A stretch of 64,000 bases of DNA from Bacteroidales bacterium (GCA_028708425.1 JAQVYY010000002.1:1-64000); one strand, 5' to 3'. Shown: positions 9,901-21,330, numbered from the stretch's first letter. The notes: a model not told the origin generated them from the sequence alone. Program-made: numbers and translations.

Positions 9901-10780
9901 TAATGTTAGCTCACATAAGTGGACTACCGATAAGCATAAAAACGAGTTGATAAAGCTAATTATCCACAACTATATACTAAAGTATAAAGAGTATGATGCT
10001 GATCATAAACGTAAAAAGTTTAATATAACCATTGGCGACGAAATGCCTGCTGGTATTGTTCAGCTAGCTAAGGTACATGTTGCAAAAAAACGCAAGATTA
10101 AGGTTGGCGATAAAATGGCCGGAAGGCATGGTAATAAGGGTATTGTTGCCAAAATTGTTCGCGATGAGGATATGCCATTCCTTGCCGATGGAACTCCTGT
10201 TGACATAGTGCTTAACCCATTGGGTGTGCCATCACGAATGAACCTGGGCCAAATATACGAAACGGTGCTTGGTTGGGCAGGTGAAAAATTGGGTGTTAAA
10301 TTTAGCACCCCCATTTTTGATGGAGCCAATCTCGATGAGATTAATGAGATGACCGATAAAGCGGGTTTACCGCGTTCTGGAAAAACATACTTGTACGACG
10401 GTGGAACAGGTGAGCGATTCGATCAGCCAGCTACAGTAGGAATTATATATATGCTGAAGCTTGGCCATATGATTGATGATAAGATGCATGCGCGTTCAAT
10501 TGGACCATACTCGCTTATCACGCAGCAACCTCTTGGTGGTAAAGCTCAGTTTGGGGGACAGCGTTTTGGTGAGATGGAGGTATGGGCGCTCGAAGCATTC
10601 GGCGCATCCCATATTCTGCAAGAAATACTTACCATAAAATCTGATGATGTGGTGGGTAGAGCAAAAGCGTACGAGTCCATTGTTAAGGGCGAATCTATGC
10701 CACAGCCAGGTATTCCTGAATCATTAAACGTGTTATTGCATGAATTGCGTGGTTTAGGGCTTAAGGTATCACTCGATTAA
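6965..10780 (+). CDS. rpoB: DNA-directed RNA polymerase subunit beta
   Basis: The 1271-residue beta subunit of RNA polymerase, at the usual length for Bacteroidetes. The rifampicin-binding cluster lies near residues 466-512 ([20 protein letters not shown] then [20 protein letters not shown]). It carries the wild-type Asp, His and Ser at the positions where resistance changes usually occur. Near residue 1046 [12 protein letters not shown] contributes active-site lysines. The C-terminal part ([24 protein letters not shown]) contacts beta prime. The start lies beyond the attenuator hairpin, and rpoC follows after 74 bases. Confidence 0.98.
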   Translation: MSSEISQKRISFAKTKNQFNYPDFLDIQLKSFEEFFKFGSSVEERKKEKLYSVFSDNFPITDTRNNFVLEFIDYYIDPPRYSIDETIERGLTFSVPLKAKLKLYCTDPEHEDFDTVVQDVYLGTIPYMTPRGTFVINGAERVVVSQLHRSPGVFFGQSLHANGTKLYNARVIPFKGSWIEFATDINSVMYAYIDRKKKLPVTTLLRAIGFESDKDILEIFGLADEIKVSKTNLKKFLGRRLAARVLKSWVEDFVDEDTGEVVSIERNEVILDRETILENEHIDEIIDSGAKTILIHKDDANISDYAIIYNTLHKDPCNSEKEAVVHIYRQLRNSEPPDEATARDVIDKLFFSEKRYDLGEVGRYRINKKLNLETDIDVKVLTKEDIIEIIKYLIELINSKADVDDIDHLSNRRVRTVGEQLGNQFGVGLARMARTIRERMNVRDNEVFTPIDLINAKTLSSVINSFFGTNQLSQFMDQTNPLGEMTHKRRLSALGPGGLSRERAGFEVRDVHYTHYGRLCPIETPEGPNIGLISSLCVYARINDLGFIETPYRKVDSAKVDLTNDGVIYLSAEEEEYQTIAQANAALNHDGAFATPKVKSRVEADFPLIEREKVDMMDVAPNQIASIAASLIPFLENDDANRALMGSNMMRQAVPLITSESPIVGTGLEEIVVRDSRVQVVAEEDGVIEYVDSDEIVVKYNQSEEQRFISFDSDTKRYKLPKFKKTNQNTSVTLKPMVYKGQKVKKDQILTEGYSTSNGELALGRNLKVAFMPWKGYNFEDAIVISERLVREDVFTSIHVDEFVLEVRDTKRGIEELTADIPNVSEEATKDLDEKGMIRIGANVVPGDILIGKITPKGESDPTPEEKLLRAIFGDKAGDVKDASLKAPPSLYGVVINKKLFARSVRDKKDGKAIEKNLVDKVDDEFTTNVLSLKGKLIDKLFQLVNGKTSQGVSDLLGQEIIPRGVKFTQKMLNEIDYLNVSSHKWTTDKHKNELIKLIIHNYILKYKEYDADHKRKKFNITIGDEMPAGIVQLAKVHVAKKRKIKVGDKMAGRHGNKGIVAKIVRDEDMPFLADGTPVDIVLNPLGVPSRMNLGQIYETVLGWAGEKLGVKFSTPIFDGANLDEINEMTDKAGLPRSGKTYLYDGGTGERFDQPATVGIIYMLKLGHMIDDKMHARSIGPYSLITQQPLGGKAQFGGQRFGEMEVWALEAFGASHILQEILTIKSDDVVGRAKAYESIVKGESMPQPGIPESLNVLLHELRGLGLKVSLD

Positions 10781-10854
10781 TTGGGTGATACAAATATAAA
10801 GTATGGCCTTGAGCTATACTATCTGCTATATTTAATAAATTAACATACTACAAT

Positions 10855-13800
10855 ATGTCGTTTAGAAGGGAACACAAGGTAAAAAGCGATTTCACAAAAA
10901 TAACTATCAGCTTGGCATCCTCCGAGGAGGTGCTAGAGCGCTCAAGTGGAGAAGTACTTAAACCCGAAACCATAAATTATAGAACATACAAGCCTGAACG
11001 CGATGGATTATTTTGTGAGAGGATATTTGGGCCAGTTAAGGACTATGAATGCCATTGTGGTAAATATAAGCGCATCCGTTACAAAGGGATTGTATGTGAT
11101 AGGTGTGGTGTTGAGGTAACCGAAAAGAAAGTACGCCGCGAAAGAATGGGGCACATTAATTTGGTGGTGCCAGTTGCCCATATTTGGTACTTTAAGTCGT
11201 TGCCAAATAAAATTGGCTATCTACTGGGGTTGCCAACAAAAAAGCTTGATACCATAATTTATTATGAGAGGTATGTGGTAATTCAGTCTGGTATTGCAGA
11301 AAATACTACTTACCTTGACCTACTAACAGAGGAAGAATACCTTGATATTCTAGAAACTTTACCCAAAGATAATCAGCATCTCGATGACGAGGACCCCAAC
11401 AAGTTTATTGCTGCCATGGGAGCCGAGGCTGTTTACAAGCTCTTATCGCGTATAGAGCTAGACGATTTAAGCTATAGCCTTCGTCATAAGGCTGATACAG
11501 AAACATCTCAACAGCGCAAAAACGAGGCACTTAAAAGGCTTCAGGTCGTTGAAGCATTCCGTGAATCGGCACAGCTAAATAACCCGGAGTGGATGGTTCT
11601 GAAAGTTGTTCCAGTAATACCTCCAGAACTTCGACCGCTTGTACCTCTTGATGGAGGTCGGTTTGCAACATCAGATTTAAACGATTTATACCGCAGGGTA
11701 ATTATTCGAAATAATCGTTTAAAAAGGCTTATCGAAATTAAGGCCCCAGAGGTTATTTTGCGAAATGAGAAGCGTATGCTTCAAGAATCGGTTGATTCTT
11801 TATTCGACAACTCTAGAAAGAGTAATGCTGTTAAAACTACCGCAAATCGTCCCCTTAAATCGCTAAGCGATAGCATAAAAGGAAAGCAAGGACGTTTTCG
11901 CCAAAACTTGTTGGGTAAGCGAGTAGATTATTCGGCTCGTTCGGTTATTGTAGTTGGGCCCGAGCTTAAAATGCACGAATGCGGTATGCCAAAAGATATG
12001 GCAGCTGAAATATACAAGCCTTTTATTATTCGAAAATTAATTGAAAGGGGAATAGTAAAAACCGTTAAATCGGCAAAAAAGATTGTTGATCGTAAAGATC
12101 CTGTTATTTGGGATATACTCGAAAATGTACTTAAAGGGCATCCAATATTGCTTAACCGCGCACCTACTCTACATAGGCTTGGAATTCAGGCTTTTCAGCC
12201 AAAGCTCATTGAGGGAAAGGCAATACAATTACACCCACTTGCATGTACCGCTTTTAACGCTGACTTTGACGGCGACCAGATGGCAGTGCACCTCCCATTG
12301 GGGAACGATGCCATACTAGAGGCGCAAATATTGATGCTAGGCTCGCATAATATCCTGAATCCAGCTAATGGAGCACCTATTACGGTTCCTTCGCAGGACA
12401 TGGTTCTTGGCCTGTACTATATTACCAAATCACGCCCAGGAGCAAAGGGTGAGGGGTTAAGGTTTTACTCAACCGAGGAGGCTATAATTGCTTATAATGA
12501 GAATGTTGTAGATATTCATGCTAAAGTGAAATTACGCTTTCCAAAGGTTGAATCAGATGATGTTACTACGTACGAGTTGATTGATACAACAGTTGGTCGT
12601 ATCGTTTTTAACCAGTACATACCAGCTGAGATGGGTTTTATAAACGAGCTGCTAACCAAGAAATCGCTTAGGGATATTATTGGTCGGGTACTTAAAAAAG
12701 TTGGTATTGCCCGCACTTCTCAGTTTTTGGATGATATAAAAGACTTGGGGTACTTGTATGCATTTAGAGGGGGGCTATCCTTTAATCTTGAGGATGTTAC
12801 CATTCCTGATGAAAAGAAAATATATGTTGAAGAAGCATACGCTCAGGTAGATGAGGTTATGGCTAATTACAATATGGGTTTAATTACCAATAACGAGCGT
12901 TACAATGCCATTATCGATATTTGGACTCATACCAATGCTAAGCTAACCCTAACGCTGCTTAAAAAGCTATCAGAAGATAATCAAGGCTTTAATTCCGTAT
13001 ATATGATGCTTGACTCAGGTGCAAGGGGGTCCAAAGAACAGATTAGGCAGCTATGTGGTATGCGTGGATTGATGGCGAAACCTCAAAAATCTGGCTCTCC
13101 GAGTAGCGAAATTATTGAAAACCCCATTCTGGCGAATTTTAAGGAGGGGTTATCGGTACTCGAGTACTTTATTTCAACTCACGGTGCACGTAAAGGATTG
13201 GCCGATACGGCTCTTAAAACAGCTGATGCTGGTTACCTAACACGTCGTTTGGTCGACGTTTCGCAGGATGTTGTTATAACCGAGGATGATTGTGGAACGC
13301 TTCGTGGCTTGGTCGCTACTACCATCAAGAAAAACGAGGAGGTTGTTGAAACCCTTTACGAGAGAATATTAGGACGTACAACAGTACATGATATATACCA
13401 CCCGCTTACTGGAGAACTTATTGTGTCAGCAGGAGAGGAGCTAACCGAGGAGATTACAACCAGGATAGATGAATCTCCAATCGAGCAGGTTGAAATTAGA
13501 TCGGTGTTAACCTGCGAATCGCGTAAAGGTGTTTGTGCAAAGTGCTACGGACGTAACCTTGCTACAGGAAGAATGGTGCAGAAAGGTGAAGCGGTGGGTG
13601 TTATTGCTGCCCAATCAATTGGTGAACCTGGCACACAGCTTACGCTTCGTACGTTCCACGTTGGTGGTACTGCATCGAATATTATTGCCGACTCAAAAAT
13701 TGTTTCAAAATTCGATGGAAAGGTCGAGTTTGAAGAGCTAAGGGCTATAGCTAAAGAGGATGAGTCTGTTGGTACTTATCAAATTGTTGTTGGGCGATTA

Positions 13801-15123
13801 GCCGAGATGAGGATAATTGATAAAAATACAGGTATTACCTTATCAACTCATAACATACCCTATGGTTCAAGACTATATATAAACGATGGCGATGATGTGA
13901 CCAAAGGCATGGAGCTCTGCGATTGGGATCCATGGAATGCCATAATCGTTTCGGAAACTGATGGTAAAGCTGCCTTCGATTCAATTATTAAGGATGTTAC
14001 CTATAGAGAGGAATCTGACGAGCAAACGGGATACCGTGAGAAGGTGATTATTGAAACTCGCGATAAGACTAAAAACCCTTCCATTAGAATAATGAAAGGT
14101 AAGGATGTGCTGAAATCGTACAATATTCCTGTAACATCACATATAATGATTGATGACGGAAAGCCTGTTAAGGCTGGGGATATTCTAGTAAAAATTCCTC
14201 GTGCGGTTGGTAAGTCTGGCGACATTACCGGTGGTTTACCTCGAGTAACCGAACTGTTCGAAGCACGTAACCCCTCGAAAGCTGCTGTTGTTTCGGAAAT
14301 TGATGGAGAGGTTTCATTTGGTAAGGTAAAACGTGGTAATCGAGAGGTTATGATTACTTCAAAAACCGATGAGGTTAAGAAGTATATGGTTCCTCTGTCC
14401 AAGCAAATACTTGTTCAGGAGAATGATTATGTTAGGGCTGGTATGCCCTTGTCAGATGGAGTAATAACACCTGCTGATATTCTGGCAATTAAGGGGCCAA
14501 CAATGGTTCAAGAGTATATTGTAAACGAGGTTCAGGAGGTTTACCGTATGCAGGGTGTGAAAATTAATGATAAACACTTTGAGGTTATCGTTAGGCAGAT
14601 GATGCGTAAGGTCGATATTGCCGATCCAGGTGATACTCGTTTCCTTGAAAAACAGATAGTGGATAAGTGGTTATTTATGGAAGAGAATGACTGGATTTTT
14701 GATAAAAAGGTAGTAGTAGACTCAGGCGATTCGACTAATGTGCGCGCAGGGCAGATTATAACCGCCCGTAAATTGCGCGACGAGAACTCTATTCTAAAGC
14801 GTAGGGATTTGAAACTTATTTCAGGACGGGATGCAATCCCTGCAACTTCAAACCAGGTGCTTCAGGGTATTACGCGTGCGGCGCTTCAAACGCAAAGCTT
14901 TATGTCGGCAGCATCATTCCAAGAAACGACCAAAGTGCTAAATGAGGCGGCTATACGCGGTAAAGTTGACCATTTAGAAGGTCTGAAAGAGAATGTGATT
15001 TGTGGGCACTTGATACCGGCTGGAACAGGTTTGCGAGAGTTTAATAACCTAAAGGTTTATACCAAGGCTGAGCGTGAAATCTTAGAGCAAACAAGCAAAT
15101 CAGTTGCTACTGTTATGGAGTAA
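10855..15123 (+). CDS. rpoC: DNA-directed RNA polymerase subunit beta prime
   Basis: The 1422-residue beta prime subunit. The N-terminal zinc ribbon is CHCG...CDRCG near residues 66-85. The catalytic NADFDGDQM with three Mg-binding aspartates lies near residue 468. The second zinc site [13 protein letters not shown] lies near 885, and the trigger loop region is [18 protein letters not shown]. The C-terminal end ([12 protein letters not shown]) is intact. A strong terminator follows the stop codon, closing the transcription unit. Confidence 0.98.
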   Translation: MSFRREHKVKSDFTKITISLASSEEVLERSSGEVLKPETINYRTYKPERDGLFCERIFGPVKDYECHCGKYKRIRYKGIVCDRCGVEVTEKKVRRERMGHINLVVPVAHIWYFKSLPNKIGYLLGLPTKKLDTIIYYERYVVIQSGIAENTTYLDLLTEEEYLDILETLPKDNQHLDDEDPNKFIAAMGAEAVYKLLSRIELDDLSYSLRHKADTETSQQRKNEALKRLQVVEAFRESAQLNNPEWMVLKVVPVIPPELRPLVPLDGGRFATSDLNDLYRRVIIRNNRLKRLIEIKAPEVILRNEKRMLQESVDSLFDNSRKSNAVKTTANRPLKSLSDSIKGKQGRFRQNLLGKRVDYSARSVIVVGPELKMHECGMPKDMAAEIYKPFIIRKLIERGIVKTVKSAKKIVDRKDPVIWDILENVLKGHPILLNRAPTLHRLGIQAFQPKLIEGKAIQLHPLACTAFNADFDGDQMAVHLPLGNDAILEAQILMLGSHNILNPANGAPITVPSQDMVLGLYYITKSRPGAKGEGLRFYSTEEAIIAYNENVVDIHAKVKLRFPKVESDDVTTYELIDTTVGRIVFNQYIPAEMGFINELLTKKSLRDIIGRVLKKVGIARTSQFLDDIKDLGYLYAFRGGLSFNLEDVTIPDEKKIYVEEAYAQVDEVMANYNMGLITNNERYNAIIDIWTHTNAKLTLTLLKKLSEDNQGFNSVYMMLDSGARGSKEQIRQLCGMRGLMAKPQKSGSPSSEIIENPILANFKEGLSVLEYFISTHGARKGLADTALKTADAGYLTRRLVDVSQDVVITEDDCGTLRGLVATTIKKNEEVVETLYERILGRTTVHDIYHPLTGELIVSAGEELTEEITTRIDESPIEQVEIRSVLTCESRKGVCAKCYGRNLATGRMVQKGEAVGVIAAQSIGEPGTQLTLRTFHVGGTASNIIADSKIVSKFDGKVEFEELRAIAKEDESVGTYQIVVGRLAEMRIIDKNTGITLSTHNIPYGSRLYINDGDDVTKGMELCDWDPWNAIIVSETDGKAAFDSIIKDVTYREESDEQTGYREKVIIETRDKTKNPSIRIMKGKDVLKSYNIPVTSHIMIDDGKPVKAGDILVKIPRAVGKSGDITGGLPRVTELFEARNPSKAAVVSEIDGEVSFGKVKRGNREVMITSKTDEVKKYMVPLSKQILVQENDYVRAGMPLSDGVITPADILAIKGPTMVQEYIVNEVQEVYRMQGVKINDKHFEVIVRQMMRKVDIADPGDTRFLEKQIVDKWLFMEENDWIFDKKVVVDSGDSTNVRAGQIITARKLRDENSILKRRDLKLISGRDAIPATSNQVLQGITRAALQTQSFMSAASFQETTKVLNEAAIRGKVDHLEGLKENVICGHLIPAGTGLREFNNLKVYTKAEREILEQTSKSVATVME

Positions 15124-15148
15124 TTTTTCCCTAATTTTATCAAGAAAA

Positions 15149-15177
15149 AAACGAGGGACATACCCTCGTTTTTTTTT
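15149..15177 (+). terminator. Rho-independent terminator after rpoC
   Basis: ACGAGGG, loop ACAT, ACCCTCGT is followed by an uninterrupted T-tract and preceded by an A-tract, so it could work in both directions. Confidence 0.9.
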
Positions 15178-15226
15178 ACTACCTTTATGCTTATTATTCA
15201 CCCTATTATTATAATTAAAAATAGAT

Positions 15227-15541
15227 ATGAGCGAAAAGAAAAACAACCCGTTGAATATTGAGCTTACCGAAGAGGTTGCTCAAGGTAACTATGCGAATTT
15301 AGCTGTAATTACGCATTCTGCATCCGAATTTATACTCGATTTTGTTCGAGTAATGCCTGGCCTACCTAAAGCAAAGGTGCAAACGCGTGTTATTTTAACG
15401 CCCGATCATGCTAAACGTTTACTTATGGCCCTTAAAGATAATGTGAGCAAGTTTGAGAATAGCCATGGTACCATAAAGGTTGGCGAAACGAATCCTACTA
15501 TACCGCCATTCCCTATGAATTTTGGTGGGGGACAGGCCTAG
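15227..15541 (+). CDS. DUF3467 family protein
   Basis: A 104-residue protein of the DUF3467 family, whose role is unknown. It contains NPLNIELTEEVAQGNYANLAVITHSASEFILDFVRVMPGLPKAKVQTRVILTPDHAKRLL (as shorter runs), the conserved core, and a Gly/Pro-rich tail. There is no signal peptide, so it is probably cytoplasmic. A position directly after rpoC is common in Bacteroidetes. Its TAG stop shares a CTAG palindrome with the stop codon of the convergent TPR gene. Confidence 0.88.
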   Translation: MSEKKNNPLNIELTEEVAQGNYANLAVITHSASEFILDFVRVMPGLPKAKVQTRVILTPDHAKRLLMALKDNVSKFENSHGTIKVGETNPTIPPFPMNFGGGQA

Positions 15542-16269
15542 TTACCTTTTTCGATAAAAGCACAGCGGTCTCTTATCATTTGGGAAGGTCTGCTATCGCC
15601 TAAATTTCGGGCTGTTATAAGATACTGACAGCCTGTTTTTAGCTTACTTATTCGAATGTACGAAATCCCTAGATAGTAGTGAAGGTCTATATTATTTGGT
15701 TCATGCTCCAATAGTTGTTCTAAATCGGGTATTGCCCCACCGAAATCAGATTGTAAATACTTGGACAACCCTAAATGGTAGCGTGCTTTAAAATTATTCT
15801 CATCAAGGTTAAGCACTTTATTAAAGTCGGAAATAGATCCCATAAAATCACTTTTATCGATTTTGGCCAATCCGCGAAGCATTAATGCTTCGATATTGGA
15901 TGGTTCTGTTACCAGAAGCTTGTCTAGGTTTTTAATCGCATCTGAACTCATATTTACCTCCCGAAAAGCATTAGCTATTTCAATATAGGCTTTGGTATGT
16001 AATGGGTTAATTTCTATTGATTTAGAAAAGTCATCAATAGCTTTTTCATATTCTTTTAGCTCGGCGTAAGATTTTCCGCGACAGAAATAGAGCGTTGCGT
16101 AGTCGGGCTTTAAACTAATAGCTATTGAAAAGTTGGAAATTGCCCCTGTGTAATCAGCACGGTTATGCCTATCGAGCCCCTGATTAAATAGCTGCTCTAC
16201 CGATTGAGAAAATCCAGAGAATGTGAGTGTTGCTAGTAGTAATCCCATTGTAAAATATCTCTTTACCAT
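15538..16269 (-). CDS. Secreted TPR-repeat protein
   Basis: A 243-residue protein with an N-terminal signal peptide (MVKRYFTMGLLLATLTFSGFSQS). About six tetratricopeptide repeats follow, for example ADYTGAISNFSIAISLKPDYATLYFCRG and KEYEKAIDDFSKSIEINPLHTKAYIEIA. TPR arrays mediate protein-protein contacts; the partner is unknown. Its start codon overlaps the end of the upstream TPR gene by seven bases (ATGGTAA), so the two are translationally coupled. The pair looks like an old tandem duplication. Confidence 0.85.
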   Translation of the reverse strand: MVKRYFTMGLLLATLTFSGFSQSVEQLFNQGLDRHNRADYTGAISNFSIAISLKPDYATLYFCRGKSYAELKEYEKAIDDFSKSIEINPLHTKAYIEIANAFREVNMSSDAIKNLDKLLVTEPSNIEALMLRGLAKIDKSDFMGSISDFNKVLNLDENNFKARYHLGLSKYLQSDFGGAIPDLEQLLEHEPNNIDLHYYLGISYIRISKLKTGCQYLITARNLGDSRPSQMIRDRCAFIEKGN

Positions 16270-17003
16270 CGTCTTCTTCTAGGAGGTGCGTTTTCTTTGC
16301 AAAATTCTTTTATAAGAAACTGGGTTTCAACCTTTCCTAGTTCTAGTGCTTTATCAAGATCCATGCAACCGTTCTTTTTTAACCCTTGGAGTATTTTTGA
16401 TAATCCTCGGTAGTAGTAGGCCTCAGCATTATCAGGGTCAATAATAATTGCTTGATTTAAATCGACAATAGCTCCCCGAAGGTCGTAAACATCAACCCTT
16501 GCTTTCCCGCGGTTTATATAAGCTAAAACGAAGCGCGAATCTATTTCTATAGCATGGCTAAAATCGGAAATTGCCCCTTTGTAATCTTTTAGATGAACCT
16601 TGGAAACCCCTCGGTTATTATATGCCATGGCAAATTTTGGCGCAATTTTTACCAGCTCGTTATAATCGGAAACGGCACCCTCAAAATCCTGTATTTTCAT
16701 TCGTGCATTCGATCGGTAGTAGTACGCAATGGCGAAACGACCATCTATCTCAATCGCTTTCGAGTAGTCGGCAATAGCCTCCTGAATTTGGCCCAGTTTT
16801 ACTTTCGAATCGCCTCGGTATATGTACGCATGCTTATTAACGGGATCGAGGTTGATCGCTTCGTTAAGCTCTGCAATAGCACCCTCGTAGTCTTGCTGTT
16901 CGTGCTTAAGATTTGCTTTAAGCAGCAGCTTCTGGGCGGTATCCTGTGGATATGCACTTGCGAGGCAAAATATGCATAGTAAAGCGAGTAGTGTTTCTTT
17001 CAT
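16263..17003 (-). CDS. Secreted TPR-repeat protein
   Basis: A 246-residue paralogue of the next gene, with a signal peptide (MKETLLALLCIFCLASAYPQD). Five to six TPR motifs follow, such as QDYEGAIAELNEAINLDPVNKHAYIYRG, IQEAIADYSKAIEIDGRFAIAYYYRS and KDYKGAISDFSHAIEIDSRFVLAYINRG. The C-terminus is strikingly basic (PPRRRRW), and those codons overlap the start of the downstream TPR gene. A periplasmic scaffold role is likely but the partner is unknown. Confidence 0.85.
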   Translation of the reverse strand: MKETLLALLCIFCLASAYPQDTAQKLLLKANLKHEQQDYEGAIAELNEAINLDPVNKHAYIYRGDSKVKLGQIQEAIADYSKAIEIDGRFAIAYYYRSNARMKIQDFEGAVSDYNELVKIAPKFAMAYNNRGVSKVHLKDYKGAISDFSHAIEIDSRFVLAYINRGKARVDVYDLRGAIVDLNQAIIIDPDNAEAYYYRGLSKILQGLKKNGCMDLDKALELGKVETQFLIKEFCKENAPPRRRRW

Positions 17004-17033
17004 TTGAATAGTATTATGCTAGTAGTTGAAAAT

Positions 17034-17930
17034 CTATTTATCCTCTAATACAGTACTTGAATGTTTATTGTTTTCTTTTTTTTGCATCTCTTTACCTCTT
17101 CTTTTTTTTCGGTACCTGCAAATCGAGTAACTTGTAATGGCAATTAGAATCCAAAAGGGCCAAAGCTTTGCAATAAATAGAACGAATTGTACAAATGCTG
17201 CCCAGCCCTTGTAAAACGATTTTTTTAAGAGCTGCCCAAAACTTTCTGCGGGTTCTGGGTCGTATTTATAATCAATTTTTTGATAGAATGTTAGGTTTAT
17301 CGTGCTGTAGCCTACTCTATTTGAAAGGTATCTCATACGGCCTTCAGTGGATTCAATTTGGCTGCGTATATCCGCAAGTTTGCTTTCAATTTCAAGTATT
17401 TGACTTATGTTGTTGGTTCGTTGAAGCAGAGCAATAAATTTTTTCTCAACAGCGCGCTGATTTTTCAGTCGGCTTTCAATGTCGATGTACTCTTCGGTAA
17501 CGTCTGTTGACCTAACTGATTGGCTCTCAATTTTTTTTGCTACGGTTAGCAACTTTGTGATTAGCGTGTCTAGCCTTTCGGCTGGTACTCTTATGGCTAG
17601 GGTATTCGTTATCCGATGGTCGTAGTTTGTCATATTTTCAGAAGAAACCCACCCGTAGTAACGCTTGGTTATTGAATCTATTTTTTGTCTGGCTACTTTG
17701 TAATTTGTTACCTCCATGGAGATATTTGCTGTTTTAATAAGCTTTTGACTGGTGGTAGGGCTCGATTCTTGTCTCCCTACCATATTGTTCATTCCATCCA
17801 TTTCAGGGGCAGCACGATAAACCATTCGGGTATCGGAAGCTGCGAACGAATCAGCATTCTTTTCGCTTATTGAGCCACAACCAATTGCAATTAAACATAC
17901 TGCTGCCGTAATTGTAAGAATGTTTTTCAT
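17034..17930 (-). CDS. DUF4349 domain lipoprotein
   Basis: A 298-residue lipoprotein: the signal sequence ends in the lipobox IAIGCGS near Cys18. DUF4349 spans about residues 60-265 (LIKTANISMEVTNYKVARQKIDSI ... VTEEYIDIESRLKNQRAVEKKFIALLQ). It includes a coiled coil (QILEIESKLADIRSQIESTEGRMRYL). Near the C-terminus is a transmembrane helix (FVQFVLFIAKLWPFWILIAITSYSI) followed by a Lys/Arg-rich tail. The function of DUF4349 is not established. It lies 30 bases upstream of the TPR pair in the same direction. Confidence 0.85.
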   Translation of the reverse strand: MKNILTITAAVCLIAIGCGSISEKNADSFAASDTRMVYRAAPEMDGMNNMVGRQESSPTTSQKLIKTANISMEVTNYKVARQKIDSITKRYYGWVSSENMTNYDHRITNTLAIRVPAERLDTLITKLLTVAKKIESQSVRSTDVTEEYIDIESRLKNQRAVEKKFIALLQRTNNISQILEIESKLADIRSQIESTEGRMRYLSNRVGYSTINLTFYQKIDYKYDPEPAESFGQLLKKSFYKGWAAFVQFVLFIAKLWPFWILIAITSYSICRYRKKRRGKEMQKKENNKHSSTVLEDK

Positions 17931-18060
17931 GCCCTTCGAATTTTAATGCAAGTTAGCAAAATATGAGATGTTATTGGTGTACCCTGCAAAAAATGAGCCA
18001 CTGCTTTTACATATTTTAGTTTTCTGTATTGCTTGCAGGTTGTTTTAATTAGGGTGTGTA

Positions 18061-19059
18061 CTATTTGTAAAAATTTTTTTCGAATGCTTTGAAGTTACCC
18101 TTTTTTAAAATAATTCTTTTCCAAAAGGCTTCAATAAAACCAATTCCGTAACCAAATAGTTGTACCCAAGCAGCCGCTACGCTAAGGATGGCAACCCTCA
18201 TGTTTTTGTTAATTACTAGAGAATTTAGTACAACCAGCAATGAGTAGCCCACTGGAATTGTTAATGTGTAGAGGGTAAAAGGACTGGCTAAAATTGATAG
18301 TAACATAGCTATAACGAATACCGAGGGTAGGGTATGAACAATTTTTAGCGTTTTGGGGTGAAGTATATTTAGGTTTATTCGGGCAATCCCAGAGTTGTAT
18401 ACTTGCCGGTAAAATTTCTTGAAATCGGTGCGCCGTTTATGGTACACGAATGCTTCGGGGAATAGCCTGGTGGTAAAACCATTGTTAATTATTCTGAGGC
18501 TAAAGTCAATATCTTCGCCAAAGCGAAGTGTAGAGAATCCGCCAGTTTTTTCGAATGTTTGTCGTGAAACCCCCATATTGAAACTTCGGGGGTAAAATTT
18601 GTCTAATCTTTCTTTTCCGCCGCGTATACCTCCGGTTGTAAAAAAGGATGTCATTGAGTAGTTTATAGCCTTTTGAATGGGCGTAAAGGATGGGTGTGCT
18701 CTATCGGGGCCTCCAAAGGCATCAACCCTGTGGATATTAAGTTCCTGTTCAACGTGGGTTAGGTAGTACTCAGGAATTATACAGTCCGAGTCGAAAAATA
18801 TAAAGTATTCGCCACTAGCTTTGTTGGCACCATAATTTCGGGTAGTTCCAGGGCCGGTATTCTCTTTGGTGAAATATTTAAGGTTTAGCTGGTTACTGTA
18901 TTGGTCAACAATTTCTTTGCAGGGTACTGTCGAACCATCTTCAACGATAATTACCTCAAAATCATTTAATTTTTGATTGGTAAGGCTCTCTAGTAGCTCC
19001 TGCACCTCGTCGGGACGGTTATATACTGGGACTATTATTGAGTATTTTGGGTTTTGCAT
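18061..19059 (-). CDS. Family 2 glycosyltransferase, membrane-associated
   Basis: A GT-A fold glycosyltransferase. SIIVPVYNRPDEVQELLESL opens the nucleotide-sugar domain, FIFFDSDCIIP carries the DxD metal motif, and GEDIDFSLRI the catalytic ED region. Two to three transmembrane segments follow (VFVIAMLLSILASPFTLYTL, SLLVVLNSLVI). The frame is open to 19131, but the ATG at 19059 (MQNPKYSIIVPVYN) puts the Rossmann strand at the usual place, giving 332 residues. The acceptor is unknown; envelope polysaccharide synthesis is likely. Confidence 0.85.
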   Translation of the reverse strand: MQNPKYSIIVPVYNRPDEVQELLESLTNQKLNDFEVIIVEDGSTVPCKEIVDQYSNQLNLKYFTKENTGPGTTRNYGANKASGEYFIFFDSDCIIPEYYLTHVEQELNIHRVDAFGGPDRAHPSFTPIQKAINYSMTSFFTTGGIRGGKERLDKFYPRSFNMGVSRQTFEKTGGFSTLRFGEDIDFSLRIINNGFTTRLFPEAFVYHKRRTDFKKFYRQVYNSGIARINLNILHPKTLKIVHTLPSVFVIAMLLSILASPFTLYTLTIPVGYSLLVVLNSLVINKNMRVAILSVAAAWVQLFGYGIGFIEAFWKRIILKKGNFKAFEKNFYK

Positions 19060-19138
19060 TTGTGTAGGTTGTTTTATGCAAAGATAAAAATCTGTTGTTA
19101 ATTTATGGTACGCTTTATCTCTTAACAGCAAGATATTG

Positions 19139-20056
19139 CTAGATAATTTCTAGGTAGGGCCTGATTTTTTGTAACGTTTCCTTTTCAATTAGTTTATGTT
19201 TAGTGAGGTCGTCAAGCGAGGTAAAGTTTCCCATGGTTTCTCGGTAGTAAATAATTGCCTTTGCCTGATAGTTGTTGAGGTAGGGATGAGCCTTTAGCAC
19301 TTGGTAATCAGCTAGATTAATATCTATTTTATTTACAAGCGAGGTGTCAGTCCAAATTGTGGGTTTAATTTTTTCGAGCAGGTCGGGTGGAAATCTATAA
19401 ATCTCTATTAATTGTTCTACACTGTGGTATCCGCCTAAAACGTTTCGGTACGAAATAATTCGTCGTGCATAGTTTTTACCAATCCCCCTAATCTTGATAA
19501 GCTCTAGCGTGTCGGCACTGTTTAGCTCTATATACAAAGGGGCTTCGCTCTTATAATTTGCTGCAGTAGTACTTGGTTTTGAGTGGTGCGTTATGCTCTT
19601 TTCCTCTACTTGTTCAATTTGTATATATGGCTTTAGGCGATTAAACATGGCTGAGTCAACAACATACATCTTTGCAAAATCGTTAGGGGTAACAAATACT
19701 CCTCCTTTACTTCTATACTTCTCAATGGTTGCAGCTTGCGAAGCGGAAAGACCTAGCCTAACCAGCTGGGTTGAAGTCACTGTGTTTGGGTCAAATGGAA
19801 AAGTTTCGGGTTTGGGTTTTACCTTTCTCTCCTCATCGGTAAATGAGAAGCGTTTTGCTCTTGTTTTTTGGGTGTAGCTTAGCGAGGTGAAAAAGCTATC
19901 GACCTGCTGAAAATTTTCAGTACCTAGAGAAACAAAAGGTTTGTTAAAAAATGATTGATGAACTTTAGGGTATAGAGCAACAATAATAACCAGAATGGTT
20001 AGCACCAGTACTCCGAGTTGCTGAGTTTTTGAGAAGTTAAACCATTCCTTCCACAT
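19139..20056 (-). CDS. ComEA-like helix-hairpin-helix protein
   Basis: A 305-residue protein with one N-terminal transmembrane helix (QLGVLVLTILVIIVALYP). It has three or four helix-hairpin-helix modules: VTSTQLVRLGLSASQAATIEKYRSKGG, ELNSADTLELIKIRGIGKNYARRIISYRNVLGGY, and KIDINLADYQVLKAHPYLNNYQAKAIIYYRETMGNF. HhH modules bind DNA backbone without sequence specificity. ComEA is the competence DNA receptor, but this Bacteroidetes form has not been assigned a role as far as I know. It is followed by the glycosyltransferase. Confidence 0.82.
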   Translation of the reverse strand: MWKEWFNFSKTQQLGVLVLTILVIIVALYPKVHQSFFNKPFVSLGTENFQQVDSFFTSLSYTQKTRAKRFSFTDEERKVKPKPETFPFDPNTVTSTQLVRLGLSASQAATIEKYRSKGGVFVTPNDFAKMYVVDSAMFNRLKPYIQIEQVEEKSITHHSKPSTTAANYKSEAPLYIELNSADTLELIKIRGIGKNYARRIISYRNVLGGYHSVEQLIEIYRFPPDLLEKIKPTIWTDTSLVNKIDINLADYQVLKAHPYLNNYQAKAIIYYRETMGNFTSLDDLTKHKLIEKETLQKIRPYLEII

Positions 20057-20208
20057 AAATATGCTCGTTTGGTTTATTTAGATGTATTCAAAGTTAGCTT
20101 TTTGTGTTTAATGTTCAAATGCTTAGGGGTATTATATCCGATTCTTTGTGTTTAGGTATCTTTCAAATCATGAATTTGACTATTTTTGTTGCCATACGAT
20201 TTATCTAT

Positions 20209-21330
20209 ATGAAGAAAATTATTAGTTTCCCGCTGATTATTGTTGCTATTGCAACCCAATCAGTACTTGGTAATAATCTAAAACCCTTCGATACCGACTC
20301 TTTAACGGTTAATCAGGAGCAGGCTGAAAAGCAAATTGCCAAAGGCAAAGTATCAACACTACTTTTTTTGGGCTATCGCTACACCTCTTTTTCCGAGGGG
20401 AATACGAGTAATGAATTTGTTGTAAGTCGGGGCTATATAAATTTCACCGGAAATGTTTCCCCCTATTTTAGTGGAAGAATTACTCCTGATATTACAAGAG
20501 GTGTAGATGGTGACCTTGAAATGAGGCTAAAGTATTGCTTCGCTCAGTATAAAAATGTTGATATGCAGGGGTTTATAGCCGAACCGTCGGTGCGAATTGG
20601 CCAGGTTCACACCCCGTTAATCGAGTATGAATCTAAAATCAATCGTTATAGGGTGGTTGAATCGTATTTTCTAAATAGGATTAAGCAGCTTCCGTCCTCC
20701 GATTTTGGGGTTACATTTACGGCCCTTTTGGGTGGGAAAATAGATGCCGAATATCAAAAAAAAGTCAATAGTAATCATGCTGGTAGGTATGGCTCAGTGG
20801 CTTTTGGGTTTTATAATGGTGGTGGTTATAATGCTTTGGAAAGGAACAGCAATAAAGCGTTTCAGTGGAGGGTTTCGGTTAGACCATTGCCGGATGTTTT
20901 ACCCGGATTTCAGACTAGTTTTTTTGGGTCGCTAGGGAAAGGGAACTTGCCCGAATCTCCCGATTGGAAACTTTTAGGTGGATTTTTATCGTACGAGCAG
21001 CAACGATTCGTAATAACAGGTCAGTACTATCAGGCAGTAGGTAACTATACGGGCGTAATGATTGACGGGTTTGGTATTGAACAGGCGAGCCAAGGATATA
21101 GCCTTTTTTCTGAGGTGAATTTATTTAAGCAGAAATCGAGTGTTTTTGCTCGTTGGGATTACGATGAAATTGATAAAAACAGCCCAAAATATACCTCAAA
21201 ATATATTGTTGGATTAGCATATCATATTCAATCGAAATCTAAAATTGTTATTGATTATAGTTTTTTGGATAGTAGCCATGGTGGCATCGATATCGGTATT
21301 CTTGAGCTGATGTTTGAGCTGGCCTTTTAA
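20209..21330 (+). CDS. Outer-membrane porin-like beta-barrel
   Basis: Starting at the ATG at 20209 gives a 373-residue protein with a clear signal peptide (MKKIISFPLIIVAIATQSVLGNN). Alternating amphipathic strands follow (TLLFLGYRYTSF, YINFTGNVSPYFSGRI, SVFARWDYDEI), and the last residue is Phe, as in outer-membrane barrels. It resembles the phosphate-selective porin O/P group but substrate is unknown. The open frame extends to 20104, but those residues would mask the signal peptide. TATTTTTG at 20181-20188 is a candidate -7 box. Its TAA stop lies in an interspersed repeat. Confidence 0.78.
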   Translation: MKKIISFPLIIVAIATQSVLGNNLKPFDTDSLTVNQEQAEKQIAKGKVSTLLFLGYRYTSFSEGNTSNEFVVSRGYINFTGNVSPYFSGRITPDITRGVDGDLEMRLKYCFAQYKNVDMQGFIAEPSVRIGQVHTPLIEYESKINRYRVVESYFLNRIKQLPSSDFGVTFTALLGGKIDAEYQKKVNSNHAGRYGSVAFGFYNGGGYNALERNSNKAFQWRVSVRPLPDVLPGFQTSFFGSLGKGNLPESPDWKLLGGFLSYEQQRFVITGQYYQAVGNYTGVMIDGFGIEQASQGYSLFSEVNLFKQKSSVFARWDYDEIDKNSPKYTSKYIVGLAYHIQSKSKIVIDYSFLDSSHGGIDIGILELMFELAF